NCBI GenBank assembly: GCA_012934845.2
Contig: WNNJ02003654.1
Span: 186,001-250,000, forward strand
Origin: Pomphorhynchus laevis
Lineage: Eukaryota; Acanthocephala; Palaeacanthocephala; Echinorhynchida; Pomphorhynchidae
Length of the DNA: 64,000 nt
Reading direction: 5' to 3'
The notes beneath the pieces were generated by a model. That model saw only the letters and a program-made list of their open reading frames with translations. It was not told the DNA's origin and ran no database searches. The position numbers and the translations under genes are program-made. Shown here in pieces: positions 12,131-21,976 of this stretch (positions are counted from its first letter, which is position 1; the number at the start of each line of letters is the position of its first letter).

Positions 12131-12691
12131 CATCCTCCTTCTCCGCCTTTACCTTTATCTACACCAAGTCTACCCTGGAAATTTCTCGATATCCATATTC
12201 TCTGCACATCCTTACTGAATTCTTTACTCTTTTCACTTCACCTTAACTATCTCTCCAGATGATCTCTTCATTCTGTTTGATTATGAACTTACGAACATTC
12301 TGAATAACCTTCTGCCTAGTCGACTTCGACGTTCCCAGCGCTTGCGCCATGCTCCCTGGTTCGATTCAGACTGTAGTCTTTCTAAGCGTCGGGTCCACCA
12401 CACTGTTCGTCTCTTTAATCGCTTTCTTAAACGTTCTCCAAACATACTTACTTCAAATATCCGTGCTTCCTAACTTTCTCTTCGCCGTTCCCATCTTATT
12501 CTTATGCGTACTAAGCGTACTCTCTTTTGGCGAAATCAAATTGAGTCATCTTCCAACTCTAAATATCACTGAAAAATCTTCAACTCTATTCCTTCAAAAT
12601 CACCTACCCTTGTAACATAAATCCTGATGAATTTTCTTCTTATCTACAATCTAAGCTATCTAATTTACTTTCTCTTTTACCCATATGCCCC

Positions 12692-13200
12692 TTGTACCCT
12701 CTCTTCTCTTTGAATTCTTCCCTCCCAGAGCTATTCCACCTTATTCCCGTTTCGCCTGATAAAGTTTATTCGGTTCTTCTGTCATTACCTAATAAAACAT
12801 ACCCTTCTGACCAAATTTCCACTCAATTGATTAAAAATATCTGCTCATCTATCTCACCTGTCCTAACCACATTGTTCAACATGTCTATCCGTAGCCGCAC
12901 ATTTCCTTCCTACTGGAAATGCGCCACTACTCGCCCTCTCCTCAAAAAGCAATCACTCGACCCTTCAATACATTATTCCTTCCGTCCTATCTCACTTCTC
13001 CCAACCCTCTCGAAGCACCTTAAAGGTCTTGTTCTCAAGCTTCATATATATTTCTTCCAACTTGTTCCCTCCCTTCCAAGCTGCCTTCGTTGTGGCTGCT
13101 CCTCTCTCGTGGACTCATCTGCCCATCCATATCAGGCAATTAACATCAATGTCGTGCTTCAAGCGCCTAATCCGATGTCATTAAAACGACAAACAATAAT
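12692..13200 (+). pseudogene. LINE-C reverse transcriptase, N- and C-terminal ends only
   Basis: The frame at 12,692-13,321 (209 codons) includes DKVYSVLLSLPNKTYPSDQI, a TRPLLKKQSLDPSIHYSF stretch and RPISLLPTLSKHLKGLV, which are RT motifs 0 to 2 as in CR1-group LINEs. After about 13,035 the sequence jumps to the extreme C-terminal tail. In another frame this reads AAFVVAAPLSWTHLP and HIRQLTSMSCFKRLIRCH. Motifs A, B and C of the catalytic domain, about 400 residues in related proteins, are absent. The element cannot make an active RT. Confidence 0.65.
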
Positions 13201-13299
13201 AAACCTATATGACTATTACATTATTACTATTATAGTAATAAACCTATATGACTTCTGCTGTGTTTGTTTTGTTAGTGGACTTGTAAGCGTGCAGCTGTC

Positions 13300-14945
13300 A
13301 CGCATTTGCAACATGAAATAAATTATTTTTATATCAAGTGGATATTACATGAGTTTTATATTACCTGATATAATTACCTTTTATATTACCTATATAACAT
13401 TTTATCACGTGTAGCTAAAGTACTTATCAGTAGTTATCACACTTTAGTTAAATGAATAAAGGAGTAACTTATAAAATACTCAACAATGTACTCGAATTTT
13501 CTATCAAATGAAAAAATATGAAATGAAATGTCCGATATTTTCTTTTAAATGAGTAAAAAAGTAACGCAAAAAATTAAATAATGCCGTCGCATTTTAAATT
13601 TTTATTCAAGGTTTAACATAATAGTTAATTGTTTGAGTAATGCTGTTCAAAATTTATATAATTTTATGTCATATATTTTCTTTTGTTTATATCAAGTGTA
13701 TATTACCTGATTTATCACGTGTAGCATAAGTACTTATCTGTTCTAGATAATTGTTTAAGTAAACTACCTCACAAATTTTATACTTATCATATATTTTTTC
13801 TAATTTTATTGTTTTTATTTATTTAAATTTTTAATCATAAAATAATATTTCGTTTATTAGAATGTTTATAACACTGAACACTTTATAAAAATAATACATC
13901 AAATGCTTTTTTAAATAAAAATAATACATTAAATATTTATTCGTCTAATTTGTTTAATGATTTGTGAAATTTTGCAGTTTATAGTGTATTGTCAATTATA
14001 GGACTAATAAATCCTACAGAAATTGTCAATTATAGGACTAATAAATCCTACCAAACGGTTTTCTTAATTTATTTTTACAAATTATTAAATTCTAACAATT
14101 AAATAGCAATATGTTTATCAACAGTTGCGAGCTAAAAATGTACTTTTGTGAGAAACCAATTCCGATATTAACATTTGATCTATTCGATGGCTTTATGGTA
14201 ACGTTTGCATCAATTTATTACTATTTAGAAAAATAATTATTTGTTAATTATTTATAATTATTTATTTTTTAATGGATTTTTTAAATGCACAAAAAAACGG
14301 TACCCTCCAATGCCTGTAATGTTTAACAGAATAGTGAAAACTTATTATCTTTGGTTAAAAAATGGTCTTTTACTGAAAAGAAATATGAAATGTTTTACAG
14401 ATAAAGTTGTAACATATATGTTTTAACACGGTGGGTAAAATAAATAATATTAAATTTAATATTATTTAAATCAAATGACTAATTATTATTTTATAAAATA
14501 GGATATTAAGCTTTAATCAAAAAATATAAGTAAATATTATTTCATAATAATGAAATAATATTTAATCAAACAGTTAATCAAATGATACAAATGGTTGCAA
14601 CAGAAAATATTTATTTGTTAATAGCTTTTAAAAATTACCTTTTAAAGATACGAATTTCGATTGCTATTCAAAACACTTAGATTAGTTGTTTCAATATTTT
14701 AATCAAATATTTGTAGTTAAAAGGCTGAGCATAAACATTTTAATTTAAAATAAAATTTTAATATATAAACTACTGTATTATTAAAAAATAAATATTAAAT
14801 ATCAAATTTTCTATTTTATTGAATTAATATTTTAGAAATAGTTACTTATTGGCAAATATTCATATTTACCTATTTATTTTTTCTGACAGTTATCCGAGTT
14901 AAAATGTTGTGCTTAGAGTATTCTATTATTCAATAACGCAGTATT
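13300..14945. other. AT-rich DNA without recognisable genes
   Basis: This stretch is very AT-rich. One 37-bp direct duplication (TCAATTATAGGACTAATAAA unit, 13,989-14,053) is visible. No coding frame has family features. Short methionine frames near 14,241 look like chance. Confidence 0.5.
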
Positions 14946-14949
14946 CTAT

Positions 14950-15111
14950 ATATTTAAGCCTACGCGCATTGATCCACCGATTTTGAATGAACAGCTTGAA
15001 CAAGCAAGTTCAATGGACAATGACGAGTTTTCATCTGATGATTGTGAAGAAGACGACGATAATAGAACGTCGACGTTCAAAGCCAGCTCAATTTTACTAG
15101 AAAGTATATAG
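14950..15111 (+). pseudogene. acidic coding fragment, about 54 codons
   Basis: The plus strand reads FKPTRIDPPILNEQLEQASS, followed by MDNDEFSSDDCEEDDDNR and a tail STFKASSILLES, then TAG. The strongly acidic Asp/Glu/Ser run and proline-rich start look like real protein, for example the N-terminal region of a transposase or a nuclear host protein, but I cannot assign a family. No start or splice sites were identified with confidence. The surrounding sequence is AT-rich and non-coding. Confidence 0.25.
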
Positions 15112-15383
15112 AGTTTGTCAGATAACAACGTTTTGCTATAACAAATAATACATTTTTATAAAAATTTGTATTTAGTGATAATACACTATTAAATACTACA
15201 CTTTTTATTGCGGCATTTTTACAATTGCCCTTTTATCATTTAGATTCAGGAATGACAATGCTAAGAATTAATGGTAAACAGAGCTTTTACGTAGCATTCT
15301 TGTATCAGGATTACTAATGTGATCACCAATTACAAACCTACAAATATTAAATTTTGATAATTTATATTTTAATATCTTTTATA

Positions 15384-16040
15384 TTAATTTTATCAAATGA
15401 TACCATTCCGCGTGATTTTTTTTGTCATACATATAAGTTCGACTCGAAAGAATGACGAATGCCGTTTCGTCATCACAATGACTCATCAGTGCGAGATCAC
15501 TCCCACTACCGGATACAGAAAAGGACTAGCAGACCGCAATCAACGAATGAATCATGTAAATGATGTACTAGAAAATTTCTAGTAAAATCATCATAGAGTG
15601 CTAAATCAGCACTGCAGCTTCACCAAATAGAATCATTAGCTCAAAAGCACTGGCAAATGCCAGCGCAAGGTATCTATATATCAGCTTACTTCTATATGAA
15701 TTTTCTCAAATGATACCATCCCGCGTAAATTTTTTGTAACACATATATGCCCGACGCGAAAGAATAACGAATGTCGCTTCGTCATCACAATGATCATCAG
15801 TGGCAGATCCCTCCCACTACTTGATGCAGAAGAGGACTAGCAGACGGCAAGAAACAAACCATGTGTATTAGGTACTAGAACACCTCTAGTAACGTCATAG
15901 AGTGCTAAACAAGCACCTCAGCTTCACCAAATAGGAGCATTAGCAAAATCACTGGCAAATGCCAGCGTAGGTATCTTTTATATCGGCTCACTTCTTTTAA
16001 TTATGAATTTCTCAAACGATACCATTCCGCGTGAATTATG
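15384..16040. repeat. satellite-like tandem repeat, unit about 310-320 bp, just over two copies
   Basis: Unit 1 (15,384-15,703) and unit 2 (15,704-16,010) share TCAAATGATACCATTCCGCG, TTCGTCATCACAATGA, AGAGTGCTAAA, CACTGGCAAATGCCAGCG and other blocks at roughly 85 percent identity. A third unit begins at 16,011 and is cut off after about 30 bp. The repeat is less AT-rich than its surroundings and contains the palindrome CTGGCAAATGCCAG. No protein is conserved between units. Confidence 0.8.
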
Positions 16041-16612
16041 TTTTAATTATGTATTAATTACATTTCGTTTTAATTCTGCTAATTGTATTTCGTATGAATT
16101 CTGCTAGCTGTCGTGTTTACTTACTATTTACCATTACGTATACATCTTTTCTATTAATCTAATTCGTAATTGATTGCCATTCATTTACATCCTCACGATT
16201 TTATAAATCCACATTCGGTAACTCTTTGGAAACAAAATAATGGCAAATGGACATTACGTGTTTCCATGACAAATTTGGTAATAAAGAAATAAAATAATTG
16301 AAATTCATATTTTGTCGCAATTAAAAATTAAATTAACAGGTACAAATGCTTCTTTACAATTATTTCGAGTTAGTTGAGTGCTTCTATCAAATATCTTATA
16401 AGCTATTTATAAAGTTAAATATGTATGAATCGATATAAAAACGATAAAACGATTAACGTTAAAGTAATGATTAACGAAATGTAATTCGTTCATTAAAAAC
16501 CCTTCAATAACATTTTATTTTAAAACTCTTGGATGGTTGCAAATAATGTTTTCCACGCATTCGCAATACTCTTTAAGAAGATAGTATACTTCGAACTCGA
16601 TATGTATATTTT

Positions 16613-16905
16613 TCTTATAGGTAATGACTTTCCACAGCTGTTCTTGTTGAACATTTCAGCAACTGCGTAGTTGCTCGTATTCTAGAATTCTGTTTTTGTT
16701 AAAAGGTATACAATAAGGAATTTAAATACATATCAAATTTTTATACATTGAGAATCGAGTTAATACAGGTATTTGATCTTCAGAAGTTATTTGATATTAA
16801 TTATGGGCTTTAAAACGATATAAGCGTATTTTGACTAACACAAATCTTGAAATAACAAATACTTTATAATATATTTAATAGCCACAAAGCTTTCAAATAT
16901 ATAAA
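16613..16905 (+). repeat. left copy of a roughly 290-bp direct repeat flanking PLE1
   Basis: This segment starts GTAATGACTTTCCACAGC, includes TTGAACATTTCAGCAACTGC and TGATCTTCAGAAGTTATTTG, and ends near ATATATTTAATAGCC. It is repeated at 19,692-19,985 with roughly 88 percent identity and few indels. The two copies bracket the Penelope-like element. A shorter third partial copy (TTTTTACTAGCACAAATCTT and on) lies at 20,337-20,390. Confidence 0.75.
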
Positions 16906-16907
16906 AA

Positions 16908-16935
16908 TTACTGTTTTTATATATAAAAACAGTAA
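16908..16935. repeat. perfect 28-bp palindrome at the PLE1 5' boundary
   Basis: TTACTGTTTTTATA is followed immediately by its exact reverse complement. It lies just after the left flanking direct repeat and before the first PLE1 sequence, so it may mark the element's 5' junction. Confidence 0.7.
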
Positions 16936-18748
16936 CCTTAATGTAAAATATTAATTAAATCTAAAAATTAGAAAAAATTAATATTTAGAAATGACTAAAC
17001 ATTTATTTTCTTGTTCTAGATGATGCACCTATGGATCAGTAAATTTCCTTTTAATTTTCTTTCCAGTAACTGTTTTGTGAATGTATTTAACAGTTTTCTT
17101 GTGTAAAAATATATATTCTTTTTCTCAGCTGTGTCCATTAATTAGAAATGGTTTATATGGAATTATCCAATAAAATAAATTTTTAACATTTGAATAAAAT
17201 ATAAAAATGCAAAGATTTTTAACTTATATTTAAATATTATTAAAAATAATTAAATAAATTAATTTGATTAATTAAATTAAACAAATTTAGTAATTTTAAT
17301 AAATAAAATATTAATAAAATAGATATATATATTATTTATTTCATAAATCAATGATTAATATTAACGATTATGATAGGTAAAGTTGTATAACAGACAGTTA
17401 TTGTAATATAAAATACTATAATCGTACAATAAATGTTAATAATAACAATAGAAAATATACATTAATCATAAACTTTATTAATAAATGTGTAGATAACATA
17501 AATATAGCCGGACTTTTAAATAATTCTAAAAGTAAAGAAACAATAGGGTCAGATTTAAGTAAATATATTCCTAAAATAAGGTATAAACTCCTACCACCAT
17601 TAGGACGAAAAATTTGTAATTATAATAAAAAATTAAAATCAGTATGAAACGATAATATTAGAAACATAATGGAAAAAGAATGCAATTGTAAAAGTCTTAG
17701 TTTTGATAAAATAAATGAACATATATGCACTCATAATCTAGAATTAATTAAAAACAACGAATTAAGGAAAATACTATCAAAAGGGTATAAATATAGATTA
17801 AATAATAATAACGACAAAAATAAAATTTACAATTCATTATATAACAACTTAAATGATTATTTAGTAAGCTGATTAATAGTGAAAGCTTGAAAATATCTAA
17901 GATAAACATTTGGAAAGATTATATATTTGATAAAATTAAAAATATAATGAAAATAACAAACAATTATAAAAGGAAAGATAATATTAATAAAGATATGTAT
18001 ACAGAACTTACTAAATGAAAGCATAACTATATAATAACAACTATTGATAAATCTAGTAATAACTTTGTCTTCGTATGCAAAAAGCTTTATTATGATATAC
18101 TAGTGAAAGAGGTTAATTCTAATGATTTAAATCAACATATGAACGTAGTGAGTTGAGTTTTGAAACAATTATTACAAGTCACTGTTCTATAATGGATAAA
18201 AAAGGGTATAAAGCTTGAATCTGATAATAAAACTATACCTATATTATATTGGAATCCAAAATTACATAAAAATCCAATAAAACCTAGGTTCATATGTAGT
18301 GCGTTTAAATGTACATTAAAACCACTTTCTGTCTATATGAATAAAATACTTAAAGTAATTAAAGCACACTTTAAAAAATATTGCAAGGTAATCGAAATTA
18401 ATACTGGTATAAAACACTATTTCAGTAGTAATTCTACAAAAGAATTTTTAGAACAGACAAAAGGAATAAATTTTCAAAATATAAATACATACGATTTTAG
18501 TAGGCTTTATACAAATCTAGATTTAGCAGATATTAAAGAAGCGTTAGTAAAATTAATTAATCTTATATTTGGAAAAGATATACATATATGTGTTATAATA
18601 ATTATAACGCCTATCTAACAAAAATAAAACTATCAAGTAAATATAAATATATGGATAAAATTAAATTAATAGAATCCTTTAATATTTTGATAAATCAAAA
18701 TTATTAAAAGTAGGGACATCTATATTTAGACAAGTAAAAGGTGTTCTA

Positions 18749-19336
18749 ATGGATGGTAATAGCAGCCCAATTATAGCTGACTTGTTTTTAAGCTTTATAG
18801 AATATGAATTTGTTCATAACTGTGTAAAAACTAAATCTAAACAATATAAATATATGAAAAATATGTTTCGATACATTGATGATATATGTGTATTGTATTC
18901 AAATAATTTTTATTCAATTAGTGAACAAATTAATCCAGAAAGCCTTATTCTTAACAAAACCAATATTAATGATAAAGAAGGTGTATATCTAGATATGAAC
19001 ATTAAATTAACATTAACTAAAACTACTATTAATTTATATCGTAAAGATGACATATTTAAATTTACAAGAAACATATTTTTGCATGAGCATTCATGCATAC
19101 TATATAATATAAAATATAATACATTAAATAATGAAATTTTAAGAATTGCAACAATATGTATTGATATTGGCTTTCTTCAAAATCATTTAAACAATTTAAT
19201 AGATTCATATTTTAAACTAGGTTACTATAGAAATAACATCAAGCAGAAAATAGTAAAATATATAAATCAACACAATAATATAAAGAATAAATTTAAACTC
19301 TTAAGTGGCAAATTTTTATGGATGGATAATAAATAA
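18749..19336 (+). CDS. PLE1 RT C-terminal fragment (195 aa, YIDD palm and thumb)
   Basis: This is the longest intact frame of the element. GNSSPIIADLFLSFIEYEFV (residues 3-22) is motif B, FRYIDDICVLY (40-50) is motif C with both catalytic aspartates (44 and 45), and GVYLDMNIKL (78-87) is motif D/E. The thumb-like tail ends FKLLSGKFLWMDNK, then TAA. RTs of this group copy element RNA from a nicked chromosomal primer. The upstream fingers and motif A block lie in the same strand but are separated by frame changes, so the ATG at 18,749 is probably internal and not a true start. Close relatives are at 43.6-44.1 (minus) and 45.4-46.1 kb (plus). Confidence 0.7.
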   Translation: MDGNSSPIIADLFLSFIEYEFVHNCVKTKSKQYKYMKNMFRYIDDICVLYSNNFYSISEQINPESLILNKTNINDKEGVYLDMNIKLTLTKTTINLYRKDDIFKFTRNIFLHEHSCILYNIKYNTLNNEILRIATICIDIGFLQNHLNNLIDSYFKLGYYRNNIKQKIVKYINQHNNIKNKFKLLSGKFLWMDNK

Positions 19337-19344
19337 AATACTTT

Positions 19345-19500
19345 GTATTAGAATAAGATACTAGATAGTTATTCCAGAGGAAATACATCATTAGCATGTA
19401 TTTGGCCTCCTGCTATGTTGGGTAGAAGAGTTAGGGGCCGAAACCTGATAGCATAGCAGTTCCTCCTGATGACCTCTAATTCTTATTCTGATACAACGTC
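19345..19500 (+). promoter_or_regulatory. conserved structured 3' region of PLE1
   Basis: A block directly after the RT stop is preserved in three copies (here, 46,070-46,225 plus, and 43,365-43,520 minus), better than much of the coding sequence. It contains the hairpin AAATACAT-cattagc-ATGTATTT, the pair CTGCTATG / CATAGCAG around GGGGCCGAAACCTGATAG, and GAGTTAGGGG pairing with CCTCTAATTC. Such conservation suggests an RNA element recognised by the RT during priming. The CTGATGA and GAAAC words recall a hammerhead core but are in the wrong arrangement. Confidence 0.5.
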
Positions 19501-19691
19501 TGTTATTTATTAGTCAATTCATAAAAAGGACTTTTTAAATTTCAATTTTTTTCAACTTGATTTAAATTATAGAAAATCTAAAAACAATTATTAATTTTAT
19601 TATTTAATTATTAAATTTTGATTTAGCATTATTATGTTTTGTTTATTTTATAATTATATTGAATACGTAGACTCAGTTAGCTGATTTGATT

Positions 19692-19985
19692 TCCTATACG
19701 TAATGACTTTCAACAACTGTTTTTGTTGAACATTTCAGCAGCTGCGTAGTTGCTCGTATACTGGAATACTGTTTTTGTTGAAAGGTATACAATTTGGAAT
19801 TTAAATACATATCAAATTTATATACATTGAGAATCGACTTAATGTATGTATTTGATCTTCATAAGTTATTTGATATAAATTATTGGCTTTATAACTACAA
19901 AAAAAAGTGTTTTTACTAGCACAAATCTTGAAATAACAAATACTTTATAATATATTTAATAGTCGCAAAGCATTCAAAACATGAG
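19692..19985 (+). repeat. right copy of the roughly 290-bp direct repeat flanking PLE1
   Basis: It begins where the PLE1 3' end (GACTCAGTTAGCTGATTT, shared with other copies) stops. It follows the left copy at 16,613-16,905 base for base apart from about one difference in eight. It ends next to a 33-bp minisatellite. Confidence 0.75.
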
Positions 19986-20145
19986 CGGTTGTCATTAGAT
20001 GAAATCAAAAAACATGAGCGGTTGTCATTAGATGAAATCAAAAAACATGAGCGGTTGTCATTAGATGAAATCAAAAAACATGAGCGGTTGTCATTAGATG
20101 AAATCAAAAAACATGAGCGGTTGTCATTAGATGAAATCAAATATC
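19981..20145. repeat. 33-bp minisatellite, five copies
   Basis: The unit starts ATGAGCGGTTGTCATTAGAT and continues GAAATCAAAAAAC. Copies begin at 19,981, 20,014, 20,047, 20,080 and 20,113. The first four are identical and the fifth differs only at its end, so expansion is recent. The period is a multiple of three, which gives a spurious open repeated frame on the minus strand. The units are directly adjacent with no spacers. Confidence 0.9.
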
Positions 20146-20254
20146 AATAAAATAGGTATGCGCTTTCTGTTCAACTGATTTCAATGTCTGATAACACATA
20201 ATTCTGGATCAACACCATCACATTTATTGCCATTAATCCGGATGCTAAAAAATA

Positions 20255-21040
20255 ATATTTAAAATAGTTGAAATAAGGGCAAAATGTAAAAGCTTAAGTT
20301 GTAATACAAAGTAAGCCACAAAGATAGAAAACTTAAGTGTTTTTACTAGCACAAATCTTAAAATAACAAATACTTTATAATATGTTTAAAACAGCTGAAA
20401 TAAAGGCAACATGTAAAAGTAAGCATAAGTTACAATACGGAGTTAAGCACAGATAAAGATAAAATAATAAATTCCAGATTTCGATTTGCTAAAAGTCAAG
20501 TATTAACTAAGCAATTTTAAGCGACAGAGAAAGAAAAAAATAATAAAATTTACAATTTTAAGTTGCTAAAAATGAAGTATTAAGTAAACAATTAAATATA
20601 ATATATAAATGTATTAGGTATAATTCTTTATAATTCATGTAGCATACATATGTCAGATAACATACACAAAAATTAACAATAAACATGTTTAATAAAGTAA
20701 ATAAATAAAGTAAAATAAAGTAAATAAATAGAGTAAATAAATTTAAAAGGTATTTTGTATAATATTTTTATTTATTTTAAAATTTTATGTTCATATATGC
20801 ATATGAGCATAAAAATTACATTAATGAGTTTATAACAGTTAAACTTATTTCATGTAGTATAAATAATATAAATAATATAATAATATAAATTATATAATAA
20901 TCATTTTATAAATGTAGCATACATATAAAAATCTACAATAAATACGTTTTAAACAAATATATATTTTAATATATGAATTAAATTAACATAAATTAATAAT
21001 AAATTGATAAATTATTATATAAAAAATATTAAATATATAT
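20255..21040. other. AT-rich DNA with a local duplication
   Basis: AGTTGAAATAAGGGCAAAAT ... (20,262) is repeated as AGCTGAAATAAAGGCAACAT ... (20,390), giving two diverged units of about 125 bp, together with the partial copy of the PLE1-flanking repeat at 20,337. The rest is low-complexity AT DNA with AAATAAAGTAAATA runs. No gene is visible. Confidence 0.5.
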
Positions 21041-21290
21041 AAGAGTTTTCTAAATCTTTAAAAATATCACAAATATATCATATATAATATTTTGAATCTT
21101 TTTATATTTAAAAATAGTATTGATATGAATATAAAAATATAAAAGATACTATAAAATAATCATTTTATAGATTTTTTATTTTATTTGATATATAAGAATA
21201 TAAATATACAAAAATTTATCTTAATAAAAATAATATTGATAATATAAAGATAAATAAAATAATCATAATAAAAAAACCAATTTAGCTAAT
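21040..21290. repeat. roughly 115-bp tandem AT-rich repeat, left side of the LINE-B/ubiquilin locus
   Basis: Units contain AATCATTTTATAGATTTTTT followed by ATTTTATTTGATATAT and ATTTATCTTAATAAAAATAA. The same units occur three times at 26,160-26,475 on the other side of the chimeric element. This suggests the element inserted into one AT-rich tandem array. Confidence 0.6.
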
Positions 21291-21349
21291 TTAAAATCAA
21301 TTTAAAACTGAAAAATGAAGCTAGTTAACATTTGAAATTCAAAAAAAAG

Positions 21350-21976
21350 TCAAGAGTCTTCATTACGTTCTACAGCCATTTTTGCTTCCTCCATAGATGC
21401 AGCAAGCGCTTCAAGATTAGTATCACGGCTATGGAATCCCACTGTCTGCATTTGTACAAGTTCGGATGCATAAAGTTGTTCTTGAGTTTGGTTTGGTTGT
21501 TGATTTGTCGGCTGATGTTGCTGGGGATGAAGACGATCTTATGGTTGAAACAACGAAGCAGTATAATATTGATTTGAGTATTGTAAATTTTGAAATACTG
21601 TTGTTGCATAAGCTGTTTGTCTATTGCTTGGTGATCGAATAGAATCCACATCAGATGAAGTAGGTTGACTATTCGTTTGATTATCGACTAGACCGCTTAT
21701 ATTTGAAGATATCAACTGTGAATATACTTGTGGGGATGTATCACTAAGACGAATTAGGTTCTGTAGAATTTGTACAATCGTCCTCAATGCTCGAATATTT
21801 GTGCATAGAGCACGAATTTCAGGTATTGACCACTGACTTATAAACTCATGAATTACACGATGTACTTGTTCTCTTTGTCTTTCGTCTTGTATAAATTCAT
21901 ATGTACGCAGCAGATTAAGTAGAATACCGGGATCGAGGATAGAATTAACCATGTTTGGGTTCAAACTGGATGCCCG
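21350..21976 (-). pseudogene. ubiquilin-like C-terminal half: second STI1 region and UBA domain
   Basis: In the same frame as the 587-residue ORF, after the TAG at 21,977-21,979, come SLNPNMVNSILDPGILLNLL and VHRVIHEFISQWSIPEIRAL, then CTNIRALRTIVQILQNLIRL. These parallel the second STI1 region of ubiquilins (SNPRAMQALLQIQQGLQTL). A Ser/Asn/Gln-rich linker leads to in-frame TAA at 21,539-21,541. Past it, still in frame, LVQMQTVGFHSRDTNLEAL and AASMEEAKMAVER match the ubiquilin UBA domain (MGF loop, NLxAL helix). The final TGA is at 21,350-21,352, about where ubiquilins end. UBA domains bind ubiquitin; ubiquilins shuttle clients to the proteasome. Absence of frameshifts despite low identity suggests constraint until recently. 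Confidence 0.8.

Larger units (their letters stand above)
9776..13290 (+). mobile_element. LINE-C copy 1 (CR1/L2-like) with internal deletion
   Basis: This element carries a putative 5' UTR with repeated ACTTACAACTAACGA words (9810-9890), a zinc-finger ORF1 (10,058), a serine/threonine-rich ORF1 remainder, an APE-type endonuclease (11.4-12.1 kb), the N-terminal part of the RT (12.69-13.03 kb) and then directly the C-terminal tail (13.07-13.18 kb). The central RT with its catalytic motifs is missing. The tail resembles the end of CR1/L2 ORF2 proteins (a LPIHIRQL and FKRLIRCH pattern). A small 3' repeat of AATAAACCTATATGAC follows (two copies). Many frame changes are present. Confidence 0.75.
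16950..19690 (+). mobile_element. Penelope-like element PLE1 copy a (DKS-motif RT)
   Basis: Protein blocks occur in the order of a known but poorly named group of metazoan PLE-type RTs. PLGRKICNYNKKLKSV is followed by a cysteine-containing ECNCKSLSFDKINEHICTHN and ELRKILSKGYKYR (17.5-17.9 kb). TIDKSSNNFVFVCKKLYYD (about 18.05 kb) is equivalent to the DKG/DKA motif. ILYWNPKLHKNPIKPRFICS (about 18.25 kb), YDFSRLYTNLDLADIKEAL (about 18.49 kb), the palm domain with YIDD (18.75-19.3 kb) and a conserved 3' UTR to about 19,690 follow. There is no GIY-YIG domain after the RT. In recently described Naiad/Chlamys-type PLEs it is N-terminal; I could not see it here. Several stops and frame changes make this copy inactive. 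Confidence 0.75.

Noticed and set aside
16908-16935. palindrome as a protein-binding operator
   Set aside because: AT-rich perfect palindromes also occur at 53.43 kb and elsewhere in the window; nothing links it to a regulated gene.
17640-18200. alternative genetic code (TGA read as Trp) in PLE1
   Set aside because: Two TGA codons sit at plausible Trp positions, but other stops and frame changes are also present and other elements in the window use TGA as a terminator. Simple mutation of TGG is enough.
19400-19500. hammerhead ribozyme in the PLE1 3' region (GAAAC and CTGATGA words)
   Set aside because: The order is permuted and only about 22 nt lie between GAAAC and CTGATGA, too little for both stem III and a closed stem I. 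The CC next to GAAA also has no partner. Kept only as a structured region.
19981-20145. CRISPR-like direct repeats (33 bp)
   Set aside because: The units are directly adjacent with no spacers, there are no cas genes, and the DNA is eukaryotic. It is a minisatellite.
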